Assembly (NCBI GenBank): GCA_964525165.1
Contig: CAZGGG010000002.1
Coordinates: 76,950-140,949, forward strand
Direction of reading: 5' to 3'
From: JAWLFI01 sp964525165
GTDB taxonomy: Bacteria > Bacteroidota > Bacteroidia > Chitinophagales > Saprospiraceae
Length of the DNA: 64,000 nt
Of this stretch, positions 34,360 through 44,548 are shown one piece after another (positions within the stretch are counted from its first letter, which is position 1; each line of letters begins with the position of its first letter). The notes under the pieces are model-generated. The model ran no database searches. It was not told the origin of the DNA and saw only the letters and a list, made by a program, of their open reading frames with translations. A program made the translations under genes and the position numbers.

Positions 34360-36399
34360 TTAGTCAGGCTGTGTTTTCCGATAACGAATTTCTGCCTCGG
34401 ACTCCATTTTCGTTACTTTCACTTCTGTCCTCCGATTGAATTGATGCTCCTCATCCTCACAGCTTACTCCATCCTTGCATCTGTTTCTGATACGGGACTC
34501 TCCATATCCAATGGCCACAATTCGATTGGCAGCGATTCCTTTTGCCGTAAGGTATTCCTTGGCGGCTTCTGCTCTTCGCAGAGATAATTTCAAATTATAC
34601 ATATCCCCTCCCCTGCTATCTGTATGGGCGGACAATTCGATTTTCATGCTTGGATATACCTTCATTACCTCTCCCAATGCATCTAGCTCATCTTGCGCTC
34701 CTACCCGGATCGCCGACTTATTGAAATCGTAATAAATTTGGTCAAGAACGATCACATCGCCTTTTTCTACCTTGCGAACTTTTTCCTTTACCTCTTCAAT
34801 GGCTATTGCTTCACGCTCCGCAGGTTTTGGCACCAATCGAAACAAAACAGACACTCTTTTCACATCCTCTGATTGAGGAGCCACATAGAAAGTATCGGGA
34901 TAATATCCGGCTTTACTTCCTATGACATTGTAACCTTTATTGTGAGCAATACAGATCTCTGAAGTCCTCGGAAAGTCATATTGCATGACTTCTTCATCTT
35001 GCAAGCTTGATAACTGGATGGAAAATTTGCTTGCCATCTTTCCCTCCTCCTGAATCGCCTCTACTTCAAGGGGTAGGCAGAAGACCTCGTCCAGCATAAT
35101 TCGATACACAGAATCGGCCGTTTCATAGCGGAGGGGTAATTCAAACTCACCATAACCCGGCTTGAAGAAGATCAAACTATAATTCATCATCGGTTCAATC
35201 ATAAAACTGGCCGTTCCATTGCGATCTGTGACGTAATCCGGAGCCGGTAGTTCCAAGGCACGTTTTCGCTCCACTTCCAGTGTCAAGCCCTGATTCTGTT
35301 CATCTTCTACAATGAGGGTCTTATAGGCGGAGCGATCCTTGATGAGCCCCTGTTCATCGACAGGATAAATCCATATACTGGTATTATTAAGTCTCATTTG
35401 ACTGAGCCTGTTTTGCACAATCAGCTGAACCGATTTAGGCTCCGGACGCACTATTTCTTCAAACAAATGGACCGTAGATTGGAAGGCATAGATATCATCC
35501 TTACCCTCACCTTCCGGTCGATCACTTGAGAAGAACCCTCTGTATCCGGTAGCATCAAAGGTGATTCCGATGTCATCCTCCCGCGAATTGAAAGGCGCTC
35601 CTAAATTTTCAGATGCTGACCATTGCGTTCCATCCAAAACGGATAGATAAAAGTCAAACTTTCCTTTTCCTCCTCGTCGGTCGCTCGAAAAGAACAAATA
35701 GTGATTCTTATAAAGAAAAGGGAAAGCTTCGTTTTTGCTACTATTTACATTTGCGCCCAAATTAAAGGGATCGGACCATTGGCCATCGACTTTTTCTACT
35801 CCATATAAATCATAACCTCCGTATCCACCGGGACGATTACTTGAAAATATGAGGAAATTTCCGTCTTCTGACAAAGTAGGATGGAAACTAGTGGATCCCT
35901 CCAGATTAAAGGGCATAAGTTCCTGATTCATCCAAAAGGTATCTCCTCTGGTAAGTCTGTAGATAAACATCGTTTCCGGTTCATCATCATCTGTCTTCTG
36001 GCTTCTAGTGCGAGACAAAAACATTTGCTGCTGATCTGCAGAAAAAGCTACCGGACCTTTATGGTTTTGCCTGTTTTCATCTACAGCAAAAGGCACTGGA
36101 GCAATGGGCATCCCTTCTTCATTGATGGGCGCGTAGCGAAGGCTAAAAAAGACTTCCCCTTCTTTATAAGCATCAGGATGAACATCTTTTGCCGAAAGGT
36201 AAACAATACCGTTTCGATAATAGACAGGCGAAAACTCCAAACCATCCGTATTGATTCGCTTGACTGCTTGGACTGTAAGCGCAGTATCTAAGACTGGCTG
36301 CCCAAATTTCAAATCTTCTTTTTGCCCGTATACGGACGAGGCGAAAAACAAGAACATCAAGACAGAGAAGCCACTGCTAGAAATATCTCGGATTGACAT
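34360..36399 (-). CDS. OmpA-family protein with PD40 repeats (PorE-like)
   Basis: 679 aa. Signal peptide (..FFASSVYGQ), then a six-bladed PD40/WD40-like propeller with repeats such as LSEDGNFLIFSSNRPGGYGGYDLY and KNHYLFFSSDRRGGKGKFDFY (~70-310). A carboxypeptidase-regulatory-like region comes next (~370-530), and finally an OmpA peptidoglycan-binding domain (YYDFNKSAIRVGAQ..HTDSRGGDMYNLKLSLRRA, ~555-670). PorE of T9SS has the same propeller-CRD-OmpA order plus TPR repeats, which I do not see here. The start overlaps the end of the PorP/SprF gene by 23 nt. With that gene and the adhesin it probably forms one surface system. Confidence 0.85.
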   Translation of the reverse strand: MSIRDISSSGFSVLMFLFFASSVYGQKEDLKFGQPVLDTALTVQAVKRINTDGLEFSPVYYRNGIVYLSAKDVHPDAYKEGEVFFSLRYAPINEEGMPIAPVPFAVDENRQNHKGPVAFSADQQQMFLSRTRSQKTDDDEPETMFIYRLTRGDTFWMNQELMPFNLEGSTSFHPTLSEDGNFLIFSSNRPGGYGGYDLYGVEKVDGQWSDPFNLGANVNSSKNEAFPFLYKNHYLFFSSDRRGGKGKFDFYLSVLDGTQWSASENLGAPFNSREDDIGITFDATGYRGFFSSDRPEGEGKDDIYAFQSTVHLFEEIVRPEPKSVQLIVQNRLSQMRLNNTSIWIYPVDEQGLIKDRSAYKTLIVEDEQNQGLTLEVERKRALELPAPDYVTDRNGTASFMIEPMMNYSLIFFKPGYGEFELPLRYETADSVYRIMLDEVFCLPLEVEAIQEEGKMASKFSIQLSSLQDEEVMQYDFPRTSEICIAHNKGYNVIGSKAGYYPDTFYVAPQSEDVKRVSVLFRLVPKPAEREAIAIEEVKEKVRKVEKGDVIVLDQIYYDFNKSAIRVGAQDELDALGEVMKVYPSMKIELSAHTDSRGGDMYNLKLSLRRAEAAKEYLTAKGIAANRIVAIGYGESRIRNRCKDGVSCEDEEHQFNRRTEVKVTKMESEAEIRYRKTQPD

Positions 36400-37369
36400 A
36401 TGTCTCTTTTTTCTCTGGTTGAATGAATGTATATCGGGCAGCTAGCTCTACAGAACCACTGGAATAATTTCGAAGCTGGGTTAAGGTAATATCATAAGCA
36501 AAGCCAAGATACAATTGCGGGCTCACCTGTACACCCGCCAATATATCCAGAGACTCTAATAATCCTCTCATGCCATTATAATGGCGGAAGGTCAGACCGG
36601 TATAGAACTTCTCATAAAAGCAGAGCATGGCATTCAAATCGACATCTAATGGAGCCCCTTCCGTCAATCGAATAAGCGCCTGAGGCGTGAGGCTGATATT
36701 ACGAGACAGATCTATAATATACCCCCCCATGATATTAAAGTGCCTGGCTTCTCTCGAAGTCTCCAGGTCGATTTGATCAAAATCAATATCTGATTTGGCC
36801 AAGCGGGGAATCGAGACGCCAAAGTACATTTTTGGATCGTGATAGTATGCTCCAAAACCTATATTCGCAACAAACTTATTTTGAACCCCCATGCTGATGG
36901 CATTGTCCAGTTGTATCCCTTCTGTGGCCACTAATCTGGGGTCAGAAAAATCTTGCTCCAAATAACGCCCGGAAATATTGACGCCCAACCCCAATCGACC
37001 GGTCTTACTCACCTTTAATCTGTACACATAAATCCCGTCCAGCGTCAGTGTCTCTTGTATGCCTATGGTTTGGCGTTCAAAATTGAGTCCTAAAGCGATG
37101 CTTTTATTCGCCAGAGGACTATGAATACCGAGTACTTGAGCCTCCGGAGCTCCTTCCAGCCCCACCCATTGGTTTCTGTATAAAACATGAGCCGAGGGGG
37201 CATCCAAAGAGCCTGCATATCCTGCATTGAACTGCATTTTGTTGTACATAAACTGAGTATACATTTGCAGTTGTTGTGCTTGCATGCGAGACGCGATCGT
37301 CAGAAACGCCATACTGAGTAGCAGCAGACTAAGGAGTTTGATTAATTGTTTTTGTTTTCTTCCGGACAT
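36377..37369 (-). CDS. PorP/SprF-family type IX secretion membrane protein
   Basis: 330 aa. Signal peptide (..ASRMQAQ), then the family hallmark QMYTQFMYNKMQFNAGYAGS (~35-54), followed by a small outer-membrane barrel with aromatic strands to the end. SprF of Flavobacterium is needed to secrete or display its partner SprB, and PorP/SprF genes usually follow a protein with a type B sorting domain. Here it starts 3 nt after the stop of such a protein, so the pairing is strong. Gene-specific partner choice is known for the family; here it is inferred from position. Confidence 0.92.
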   Translation of the reverse strand: MSGRKQKQLIKLLSLLLLSMAFLTIASRMQAQQLQMYTQFMYNKMQFNAGYAGSLDAPSAHVLYRNQWVGLEGAPEAQVLGIHSPLANKSIALGLNFERQTIGIQETLTLDGIYVYRLKVSKTGRLGLGVNISGRYLEQDFSDPRLVATEGIQLDNAISMGVQNKFVANIGFGAYYHDPKMYFGVSIPRLAKSDIDFDQIDLETSREARHFNIMGGYIIDLSRNISLTPQALIRLTEGAPLDVDLNAMLCFYEKFYTGLTFRHYNGMRGLLESLDILAGVQVSPQLYLGFAYDITLTQLRNYSSGSVELAARYTFIQPEKKETYVNPRYF

Positions 37370-37372
37370 ATC

Positions 37373-40300
37373 TTATCGCTCTAGGACTAAAAAGCCTTTT
37401 TGAGGAGCACTTCCGTCTCCGAAATCAACAATATAATAATAGGTACCTGTAGGCAAGGGCTCTCCATTAAATGTTCCTTGCCAATCATTTTGATAGGGCC
37501 TTGCATGGAATACTTCATCCCCGTATTGGTTGAAGATGGTTACTTCATTGTTTCCAAAGCGCTCACTGCTGAGACATTGAATTGTATAAAAGTCATTCAC
37601 CCCATCATCGTTAGGGGTGAAAATGGTCGGAATGTCACAAAGACTTTCATCGCCTACCTGCACACGTACGGTAGCCTCATCGCATAAATCGGGGCAATTC
37701 ACACTACAAATGGTATAACTGAAACTATCCAAACCAATAAACCCATTGGCCGGGAAATAAGTAATATCATTATTTCCCAGTTGCACCGTTCCATTCCTTG
37801 GGGGTGAAGTCAAGCTGATGCGTACCGGCCCCACCAACAGGTCATTCTCCAATACATCTGCTTCCAGACGCGCATTAAAAGGAGTTACATATTCATCCCT
37901 TTCGGCAAAAGGGGCTTCGTCAAACAAAACTAAAACACTATCTGATGCATAGTTGATACAGTGATCGTAGCTCAGTGTCCATTCAAAAATATTTTCTCCA
38001 ACGGTTAGGTCAAATAGTAAAGGATTAGGGCTATCAAAGTCAGAAAGGTCTGCGCCGCCTTCCAAGATAGTCCACCGTCCACTACCCTGAGTCGGTGGAA
38101 CAGCCATCAATTCTGCCTGTTCATTGGCACATAGGGCGAAATCAATACCTGCATTAGCCTCTGTATTCTGTGGTAGGGTCATATCGACTGAAACCGGAAT
38201 CGAGGTCTGAGATACGCAACCATTCACTATGGTTTCCACGAAAATTCCATTCGTCCCATCTTCAAAAGACTGGAAAGAATCCACTGTAAAACAGAGACTA
38301 CCACTAGGTGCCCCCAAGGGCTGCCTTCCTTGTGCATTGAACCATTGATAGACTCCTCCATTGGTTGCAGAAGCAGGGTCGATGCATAATTCCAACTCTA
38401 TATTCTCATCCAGTAAGCATATCCCATCATCAAAAGAAGATATGACCGGGGCCTGCGGAATAGCTTGAATGGCTACGGTGAAAGGAGCAGAAATAGGAGA
38501 TTGACAATCATTCAGTTCAGATATCAATCGATAATCTCCTATATCGCCATTATCAATATTCAACAATTGCAGACTATCTGCAAGGATCGTATCTCCATTA
38601 GGTGTAATCCATCGATATTCCAAACCTGCAGTTAAAGCGGTGAAAAGCAACAAGGTATCTCCTTCACAGTATTGCGATTCTCCCAAAATCTGGGGTTGAG
38701 TCGGAATCGGTTTCACTTCCAATATAAAAGCATCAGAAAGGGGGCTTTCGCAACCATTGACAGAAGATCGAACACGGTAGGTTCCACTGAATGAGGAATC
38801 AATTGATTGTAAGTCCAAAAGCGGGGTATTGGTCATGGTATCTCCCGCCGGAGTGGTCCAAGTATAGGATTGCATCCCTGGTCTTGCATCGCTGCTCATC
38901 AGTAATAGATCCGTTCCTTCACATGCAAATTGAGGGCCCTCAATGACTGGCTGGTCCGGAATGACCGTCACATTGAGTTCTGTACTGTCAGGGGCGGAGG
39001 CACAACCATCTCTAAACACAATAAGTTGATAAAAACCATTATCGTCCTGGCTGGCATTCAGGACCTGCGCAACAGAATCATTCGATTGATAGCCATTGGG
39101 ACCTGTCCAAACAAAGGTATAAGAACCATCGTTTGCCGGAAAAACGGTAGGTACCAATTGAATATCGGTACCGGCCTCGATACAATCACGACCGCTATTG
39201 CTCAGGGCCGTAATAGTAGCCGGGGTATTGATTTCAATATTTCTGGAAGCTGTGGTTTGACAGCCATTCACGGAAGTTAAAGTAACATGGTAGGTACCTG
39301 ATTCTGGAACAAAGCGGATAACGCTTCCTGTATCACTTGAAACCGGTCCTTCCCAACTATAAGAAGCTCCCGGTATATTTTGTACACTCAACTCTATGGA
39401 ATCCCCTTCACAAAAAGACCCCTCAGCCTCAATATTCAGCGTCGGTAATACTTCAACTTGAACCAACACTTCAAGAGGTACAGCTGTTGGGCAATCATTT
39501 TTGATCACACTGATTTGCCAAATGCCCGCTTCCTGAGATCCAACAGGACCATAATTAAAGACCGGAGAGGCACTGGTAAAACTATTGCCGGAGGGACTGG
39601 TGAATACATAGGTGTCTCCATCTAATGGACTTTGAAGCTCAAATATCAACTCCTCACCGACACAGAAAATATCTTGCGCAGCCATTTGAGGTGTGGGTGG
39701 CAGTTCATTTACTATGACTTCAACTCTGGCAGGGTCGGATTCACAGTCCCCTGTAATAACCACCAATGTATAGGTCCCTGCGTTTAACGTTTGGGCATTC
39801 ATAATAGCCGGTGGGCTAGCCAAGGTGGAGAAAAACCCATTGGGTCCTGTCCACCGATAGGCATATCCAGGCCCCTGGTCCTCTCCTTCAAGCTGGATGG
39901 TTGCTCCTTCACAAATTTCAATATATGAAGTATCTACGATTGCCTTAGGTTGGGTGATGATCTCTACCTGAACCGGGTTCGATGGATTGGAAATACAACT
40001 ATCTGCCACCACGATGACATAATAATCATGGATTCCGGGTAAAGGCGTAAGATCCAAAGCAGGCTCTGAAGTCTCTTCTATCAATGTACCTGATGGAGGT
40101 AATCCTTCATACCACTGGTAACGAACCGATCCACTAAAGGAATTACTTAACAGCCTGACGGGATTCCCTTCACAATTCACTTCATTATTGACGCTTAAAT
40201 CCGGAGTCGCTATATCTGTAATATTCACACTCAGATTTCCCTCTGCCATACATCCATTCAAACCTTCAATTTGGAGCGTATAAGTCCCTGAATTTTGAGG

Positions 40301-43300
40301 TCCGACATTAGGAATTACCGGGTTTCTGACATTGGAACTAAACCCATTGGGGCCCGTCCAAGAGAAAGTATATACGCTTGCCGGAGGCGGAGCATCTGCA
40401 AACAAAAACAAAGTGTCCGGATCACAAATATCTAATTCGTAAGTAGGCTGTAACACCTGTGTTTCAATTCTCAATATGGTCGTACAGCTATCCACATTTC
40501 CAAACTCATCCTCTACAAAAAGAGTCACATTGATCTGCTGACCTGCTTGATCACAGGTGACAGATTGCGGAACCGTATAGCGATCAACAATGGTGCAATT
40601 GTCCATAGACCCTCCATCGATCAACATGGGGTCAATACGCGTAAATACCGCTCCCGAAGGATTGGCAAAAATAGTATTGGGTTGGCAGACTGCAATGGGA
40701 GGAATGGTGTCTTGAACTTTGACCTCAAAGGTACAGCTGGTCTGATTTCCGGCTTCATCAGATAAAATGTATTCTATGATGTTACTCCCTCCCACTAAAG
40801 AGACATTGTTGTTTTGGAATTGCCGCCATAAACCTGCATTAGTATCCACTCTATTCCATATGTTATAGGCAAACTCGAGGGTATCTGCCAATGGACAATT
40901 GTCTGCATACGAGATGGGCAAAGGCAATAAAAATGAATCTATACATTCCGCAGTGGATAGGAAAAAAGCTGTATCTGAAGGACAAACAATATCGGGAACA
41001 TCTTGATCTGCTATTTCTGCCAGGAAGGAACAAGTTGCTACATTCCCTGCACAGTCTGTGACTTCCAGCTGTACCGTATAGATGCCTTTCGGCAAAAGAT
41101 AGGTCAGGGTATCCGGTTGTTGAGAGGCTATCGTATCGACACCTTCAATAGCCAACTGGATGGTAAATTGATCATCAGAACAACGATCAGAAATATTGAT
41201 CCTTGGCAATTGTAAGAGTCCTTCGCATTGCCCCGAATTCGTAGGTAGCACAAGGTCTTGAGGGCAATCAATCTGTGGAGCTTCCTGGTCCAAGACTACG
41301 AACCTTGCTGTGGAAACTGCTACATTATCACATCCATCATAACCCACAAAATCATACTCCTGAATCAGGACTGTATCTCCGCCCAAGAAGGTACAATTTC
41401 CAAAAAGTAAGGTATCTGTGCGTTGACCGGGCCAAGTTCCAGGATTAGATGGGTCATAACTCCCCGCATCAGCCAGAAACGTACCTGCAATACCGCAATC
41501 ATCTGAAAACGTAGCTGTCAGACTGTCTAACCATGCACTGAATAAAACCTCCAGCTCCAAACTATCCGTGCAGCTTACTACTTGATCCATTGCCTCTTCA
41601 AGAACTATCGGCGGTAGAGTATCCGTTACTGTAATCATCTGAGTCTCACTTCTCTCATTCCCGCAGACATCCGCAATCGTCCAGACCCGCTCTATCGTAT
41701 AGCTGCATCCTAAAGGAGGGATGATATCCTCATAGGATAAAGTAAGCGGGCTTCCACAAGCGTCCATCGTATCCGATGGAACACCTGTAATCATAAGGCT
41801 ATCTTGTTGATCACACTGAATAGTTACATCAGAAGGCAAGGTGAAAAGGGGCGCTTCCTGATCTTGCACTATGACATGCTGCTCTAGCTGCCGACTGTTG
41901 CCGCAGAGGTCCGTAACGGTATACACTCGAAGAATCGTAAAATTGTAAAAAGTACAATCCAATGGGTCTGTGATTCTAGTGGTGTCATCTACATAAACCA
42001 ATACAGGTTCGTCGGTGCAATTATCACTCACATTTGCCAATGAAAGCAACCCATCTTCCCCGCATTCAAGCTGCAAGGTATCCGGAACGGAAATAAATTC
42101 GGGCGCTTCATTATCAATAATCCTAAAAAATCCACTTGTACTGAGTTGATTGCCACAGGCATCCCTAACATAAAAAATAGCATCTATTCTGACAGAGCAG
42201 GAGATACTATCTGTATCAGGTGACTCACCCAATCCGGGAATAAAAGTACCCGTTTGTCCATCATCCGCCGTCCAAACTGCGCTATCTAAAAGAACTGCAC
42301 TGCATGCTTCATCGATCACCGCAAACCCGAATTGATTTAACCAGGCAGCTAAGGAGTCTTTAGCTTCTGCGGAACATAAAAGAACCTGATTTTGCACAGG
42401 AGATAAAATGTTGGGAGGCGTTGTATCTTGGATGGTAAACGATGCGGTTTGGTTTCCTTGTGCGATATTCCCACATAAATCTTCAGCGAAAAAGCTTATA
42501 TCTATACTTCCCGTATTCCCGCAATTTATAGCGATGGAATCCTGTAAGGCCTGCCAAGCAGATGCTTCATCCAGATCGGCTGAATAAACGATCGATCCAC
42601 AATCATCTGATGCGTTCATGCCCCCTCTGTTTCGATACCACGACAAAAACAGCAATTCAATAGAATCTAAAGAATTACACTCGATCAAAGTATCGAGGGC
42701 ATTACTGGTATACTGAGGTGCTGCAATATCGATCAATACTATGGACCGCGTACCTGCCAAAGCACTATTTCCGCAAGGATCAGAAACCAAAAAGCTTACT
42801 TCCATCGACCCTAAGACATTATCATAAAAACTTCCTCCCACCAAAACACTATCCTCACAGCCCATCACTGCATCTTGCATGAAAATCGTTAAGGCCTCAT
42901 CAAGTGTTAAAGTATCTCCATTGACGATATAATTTACTATAAGATTGGAATCTGCATTACAATAATCTTCAACATCAGCATTCCCGATATTGGACAACCA
43001 ATTGCTCACCGGAATCAAATAGTCTTGATTCCCACAAGCTGTGATGAGGTTCGATGCATTGGCATTAATAATAGGAGCCGTAGTGTCCGTCAAAGTAAAG
43101 GAGGCCGTAGAAGAAACGCTGGCACCACATGCATCGGAGGCAATAAAGGTAATCTCGATACTCGTGTTACAAGCGGAGGAAATATCCACATTAGGAGGAT
43201 CTGTCGTCCATATAACAGAGCAGTCATCGGACACTTGCATGCCTCCATGGTCTTGTAGCCATTGCTGGAAAAGGTCCGCATTCCCTGCTTGATCACAAGT

Positions 43301-44224
43301 TGCAGACTCATCCGTTGCCGGACTGATTAATACGGGTGCTGCTGTATCCAAAACTGTAAAGGTAGCCGTTGTAAAAGCCCGATTCCCACATTGGTCCTGA
43401 GCAAAGAAACTGACCGGCACCGCTCCACAGGCCTGATCAATCTGCTGGGTACCCGTGGTATCATACCCAAACACAACAAAATCGCAACTATTATCTGTTC
43501 CCTCAAGTCTTCCTAGTTGTTCCGTAATCCACGTTTGAAAAGCTCCAGCAGCCGCTGTGCAGTAGGTGGTGTCAGATTCAGGAAACACAGTTATTACGGG
43601 AGGGATTGTATCTTGAACGATAGTCACGGTTTGACTGTAAGAAGTGGCATTCCCGTATTCATCTGTTACGGTGAAGACGCGCTCAAAACTTCCTCCGGTG
43701 CATTCATTTACACTTCCGGATTGCATAACTGTATACTGCAGGTTGGCACTATCTGTGCAGTTGTCTGTTGCGAGTGGGCTCGCCGGACTTAAATCATCCA
43801 GGCAATTCAACGTAACATCAGGTGGAAGTGTCGATGGATCAAATACAGGTCCACTGCTGTCAACAAAGTCAATGGTAAAAATGAAATTTTGAGCATTACC
43901 TTGATTATCAGAGGCCCGATAACGAACGCTGACTGTGGTACCTACCGGAATAGTGTCTCCGATGCTAAATCCTCCGGAAATAAACACGAGATTAAAACTT
44001 ACTAAAAACCCGCCGGGTGGTGCATCATAAATGACCCTTGGATTATCAGGATGCCCCCAATCCAAAATCCCCACACAGTTGCTATCAACATAAATTTCTG
44101 AAGGGCCATCATATACAAATGTAAAGACGGCTCTGCTTTCCTCAGCTACAGGCTGTTGGCTGAAGAGAGGTGCGCAGAAGAATAAAAAAAGTATACTTAA
44201 AAATCCGATATGTTTGGTAGGCAT
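37373..44224 (-). CDS. Giant SprB-like surface adhesin with T9SS type B sorting domain
   Basis: 2283 aa, the largest gene in the window. Signal peptide 1-22 (..PLFSQQ). Residues ~23-980 consist of repeats each ending near DTTAP or DTLPP and carrying paired Cys. At ~980-1255 HYR-like domains follow (DCPQDLVLPTNSGQCEG, TVQLEVTDCAGN). At ~1255-2090 there are about nine Ig-like units with WTGPNGF-type strands and CEG/CEGD turns. A cadherin-like unit lies at ~2100-2190, and the C-terminal gliding-motility-associated type B domain (FTPNDDGVNDFY..LPTGTYYYIVDF) ends at 2283. Such proteins are moved on the surface in gliding or used for adhesion. It heads the adhesin-PorP-OmpA unit. Gliding itself is not shown by this window. 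Confidence 0.9.
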   Translation of the reverse strand: MPTKHIGFLSILFLFFCAPLFSQQPVAEESRAVFTFVYDGPSEIYVDSNCVGILDWGHPDNPRVIYDAPPGGFLVSFNLVFISGGFSIGDTIPVGTTVSVRYRASDNQGNAQNFIFTIDFVDSSGPVFDPSTLPPDVTLNCLDDLSPASPLATDNCTDSANLQYTVMQSGSVNECTGGSFERVFTVTDEYGNATSYSQTVTIVQDTIPPVITVFPESDTTYCTAAAGAFQTWITEQLGRLEGTDNSCDFVVFGYDTTGTQQIDQACGAVPVSFFAQDQCGNRAFTTATFTVLDTAAPVLISPATDESATCDQAGNADLFQQWLQDHGGMQVSDDCSVIWTTDPPNVDISSACNTSIEITFIASDACGASVSSTASFTLTDTTAPIINANASNLITACGNQDYLIPVSNWLSNIGNADVEDYCNADSNLIVNYIVNGDTLTLDEALTIFMQDAVMGCEDSVLVGGSFYDNVLGSMEVSFLVSDPCGNSALAGTRSIVLIDIAAPQYTSNALDTLIECNSLDSIELLFLSWYRNRGGMNASDDCGSIVYSADLDEASAWQALQDSIAINCGNTGSIDISFFAEDLCGNIAQGNQTASFTIQDTTPPNILSPVQNQVLLCSAEAKDSLAAWLNQFGFAVIDEACSAVLLDSAVWTADDGQTGTFIPGLGESPDTDSISCSVRIDAIFYVRDACGNQLSTSGFFRIIDNEAPEFISVPDTLQLECGEDGLLSLANVSDNCTDEPVLVYVDDTTRITDPLDCTFYNFTILRVYTVTDLCGNSRQLEQHVIVQDQEAPLFTLPSDVTIQCDQQDSLMITGVPSDTMDACGSPLTLSYEDIIPPLGCSYTIERVWTIADVCGNERSETQMITVTDTLPPIVLEEAMDQVVSCTDSLELEVLFSAWLDSLTATFSDDCGIAGTFLADAGSYDPSNPGTWPGQRTDTLLFGNCTFLGGDTVLIQEYDFVGYDGCDNVAVSTARFVVLDQEAPQIDCPQDLVLPTNSGQCEGLLQLPRINISDRCSDDQFTIQLAIEGVDTIASQQPDTLTYLLPKGIYTVQLEVTDCAGNVATCSFLAEIADQDVPDIVCPSDTAFFLSTAECIDSFLLPLPISYADNCPLADTLEFAYNIWNRVDTNAGLWRQFQNNNVSLVGGSNIIEYILSDEAGNQTSCTFEVKVQDTIPPIAVCQPNTIFANPSGAVFTRIDPMLIDGGSMDNCTIVDRYTVPQSVTCDQAGQQINVTLFVEDEFGNVDSCTTILRIETQVLQPTYELDICDPDTLFLFADAPPPASVYTFSWTGPNGFSSNVRNPVIPNVGPQNSGTYTLQIEGLNGCMAEGNLSVNITDIATPDLSVNNEVNCEGNPVRLLSNSFSGSVRYQWYEGLPPSGTLIEETSEPALDLTPLPGIHDYYVIVVADSCISNPSNPVQVEIITQPKAIVDTSYIEICEGATIQLEGEDQGPGYAYRWTGPNGFFSTLASPPAIMNAQTLNAGTYTLVVITGDCESDPARVEVIVNELPPTPQMAAQDIFCVGEELIFELQSPLDGDTYVFTSPSGNSFTSASPVFNYGPVGSQEAGIWQISVIKNDCPTAVPLEVLVQVEVLPTLNIEAEGSFCEGDSIELSVQNIPGASYSWEGPVSSDTGSVIRFVPESGTYHVTLTSVNGCQTTASRNIEINTPATITALSNSGRDCIEAGTDIQLVPTVFPANDGSYTFVWTGPNGYQSNDSVAQVLNASQDDNGFYQLIVFRDGCASAPDSTELNVTVIPDQPVIEGPQFACEGTDLLLMSSDARPGMQSYTWTTPAGDTMTNTPLLDLQSIDSSFSGTYRVRSSVNGCESPLSDAFILEVKPIPTQPQILGESQYCEGDTLLLFTALTAGLEYRWITPNGDTILADSLQLLNIDNGDIGDYRLISELNDCQSPISAPFTVAIQAIPQAPVISSFDDGICLLDENIELELCIDPASATNGGVYQWFNAQGRQPLGAPSGSLCFTVDSFQSFEDGTNGIFVETIVNGCVSQTSIPVSVDMTLPQNTEANAGIDFALCANEQAELMAVPPTQGSGRWTILEGGADLSDFDSPNPLLFDLTVGENIFEWTLSYDHCINYASDSVLVLFDEAPFAERDEYVTPFNARLEADVLENDLLVGPVRISLTSPPRNGTVQLGNNDITYFPANGFIGLDSFSYTICSVNCPDLCDEATVRVQVGDESLCDIPTIFTPNDDGVNDFYTIQCLSSERFGNNEVTIFNQYGDEVFHARPYQNDWQGTFNGEPLPTGTYYYIVDFGDGSAPQKGFLVLER

Positions 44225-44243
44225 ACTCAGCGGCTTTCATAAA

Positions 44244-44251
44244 CAAAAATA
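44244..44251 (-). promoter_or_regulatory. Putative -7 element of the adhesin unit
   Basis: Minus strand TATTTTTG fits TAnnTTTG, 20 nt before the adhesin ATG, which implies a short leader of ~13 nt. No clear -33 element. Confidence 0.35.
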
Positions 44252-44362
44252 ACAATATGTCTATGATAACCGCATCACGGCTAAGCTTTCTTTTGTTTTT
44301 TCTACGACTTACGAATGGAACTATAGGAAAAGTAGCCTATCTTCTATCCTAGTTGAGAGGAC

Positions 44363-44539
44363 TTACTTTTTCTTCCGATTTTTTAATTTCTTATCCTCCA
44401 CCTGTTTATTCAGAAAATCATTGATTTGATCTACATTCATAGACCCCTCAATCTGACCAAACTCATTGACCTTGATATCGAAGCCCTTGAGATCACGATG
44501 GGTCTCAGGACTGCCTTTTTTATTCATTTTTTTGGGCAT
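44363..44539 (-). CDS. Small conserved-looking protein (58 aa) downstream of gltX
   Basis: This ORF starts at ATG 44537-44539 and stops at 44363. The product begins MPKKMNKKGSPETHRDLKGF, continues DIKVNEFGQIEGSMNVDQIN and ends in a Lys-rich tail (KKLKNRKKK). The centre looks like a short folded unit (a beta strand pair then helix) between basic ends. It lies 9 nt after the gltX stop codon, a typical operon spacing. No signal peptide or membrane helix. I do not recognise the family. The basic, compact character would fit a ribosome- or RNA-associated protein, but that is a guess. Confidence 0.65.
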   Translation of the reverse strand: MPKKMNKKGSPETHRDLKGFDIKVNEFGQIEGSMNVDQINDFLNKQVEDKKLKNRKKK

Positions 44540-44548
44540 AGGAATAGC

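Noticed and set aside
37373..44224. Regular repeats in the giant gene as a CRISPR or DNA tandem array
   Set aside because: The repeats are at the protein level (Ig-like and DTTAP units) with diverged DNA; no identical direct repeats with spacers are seen.
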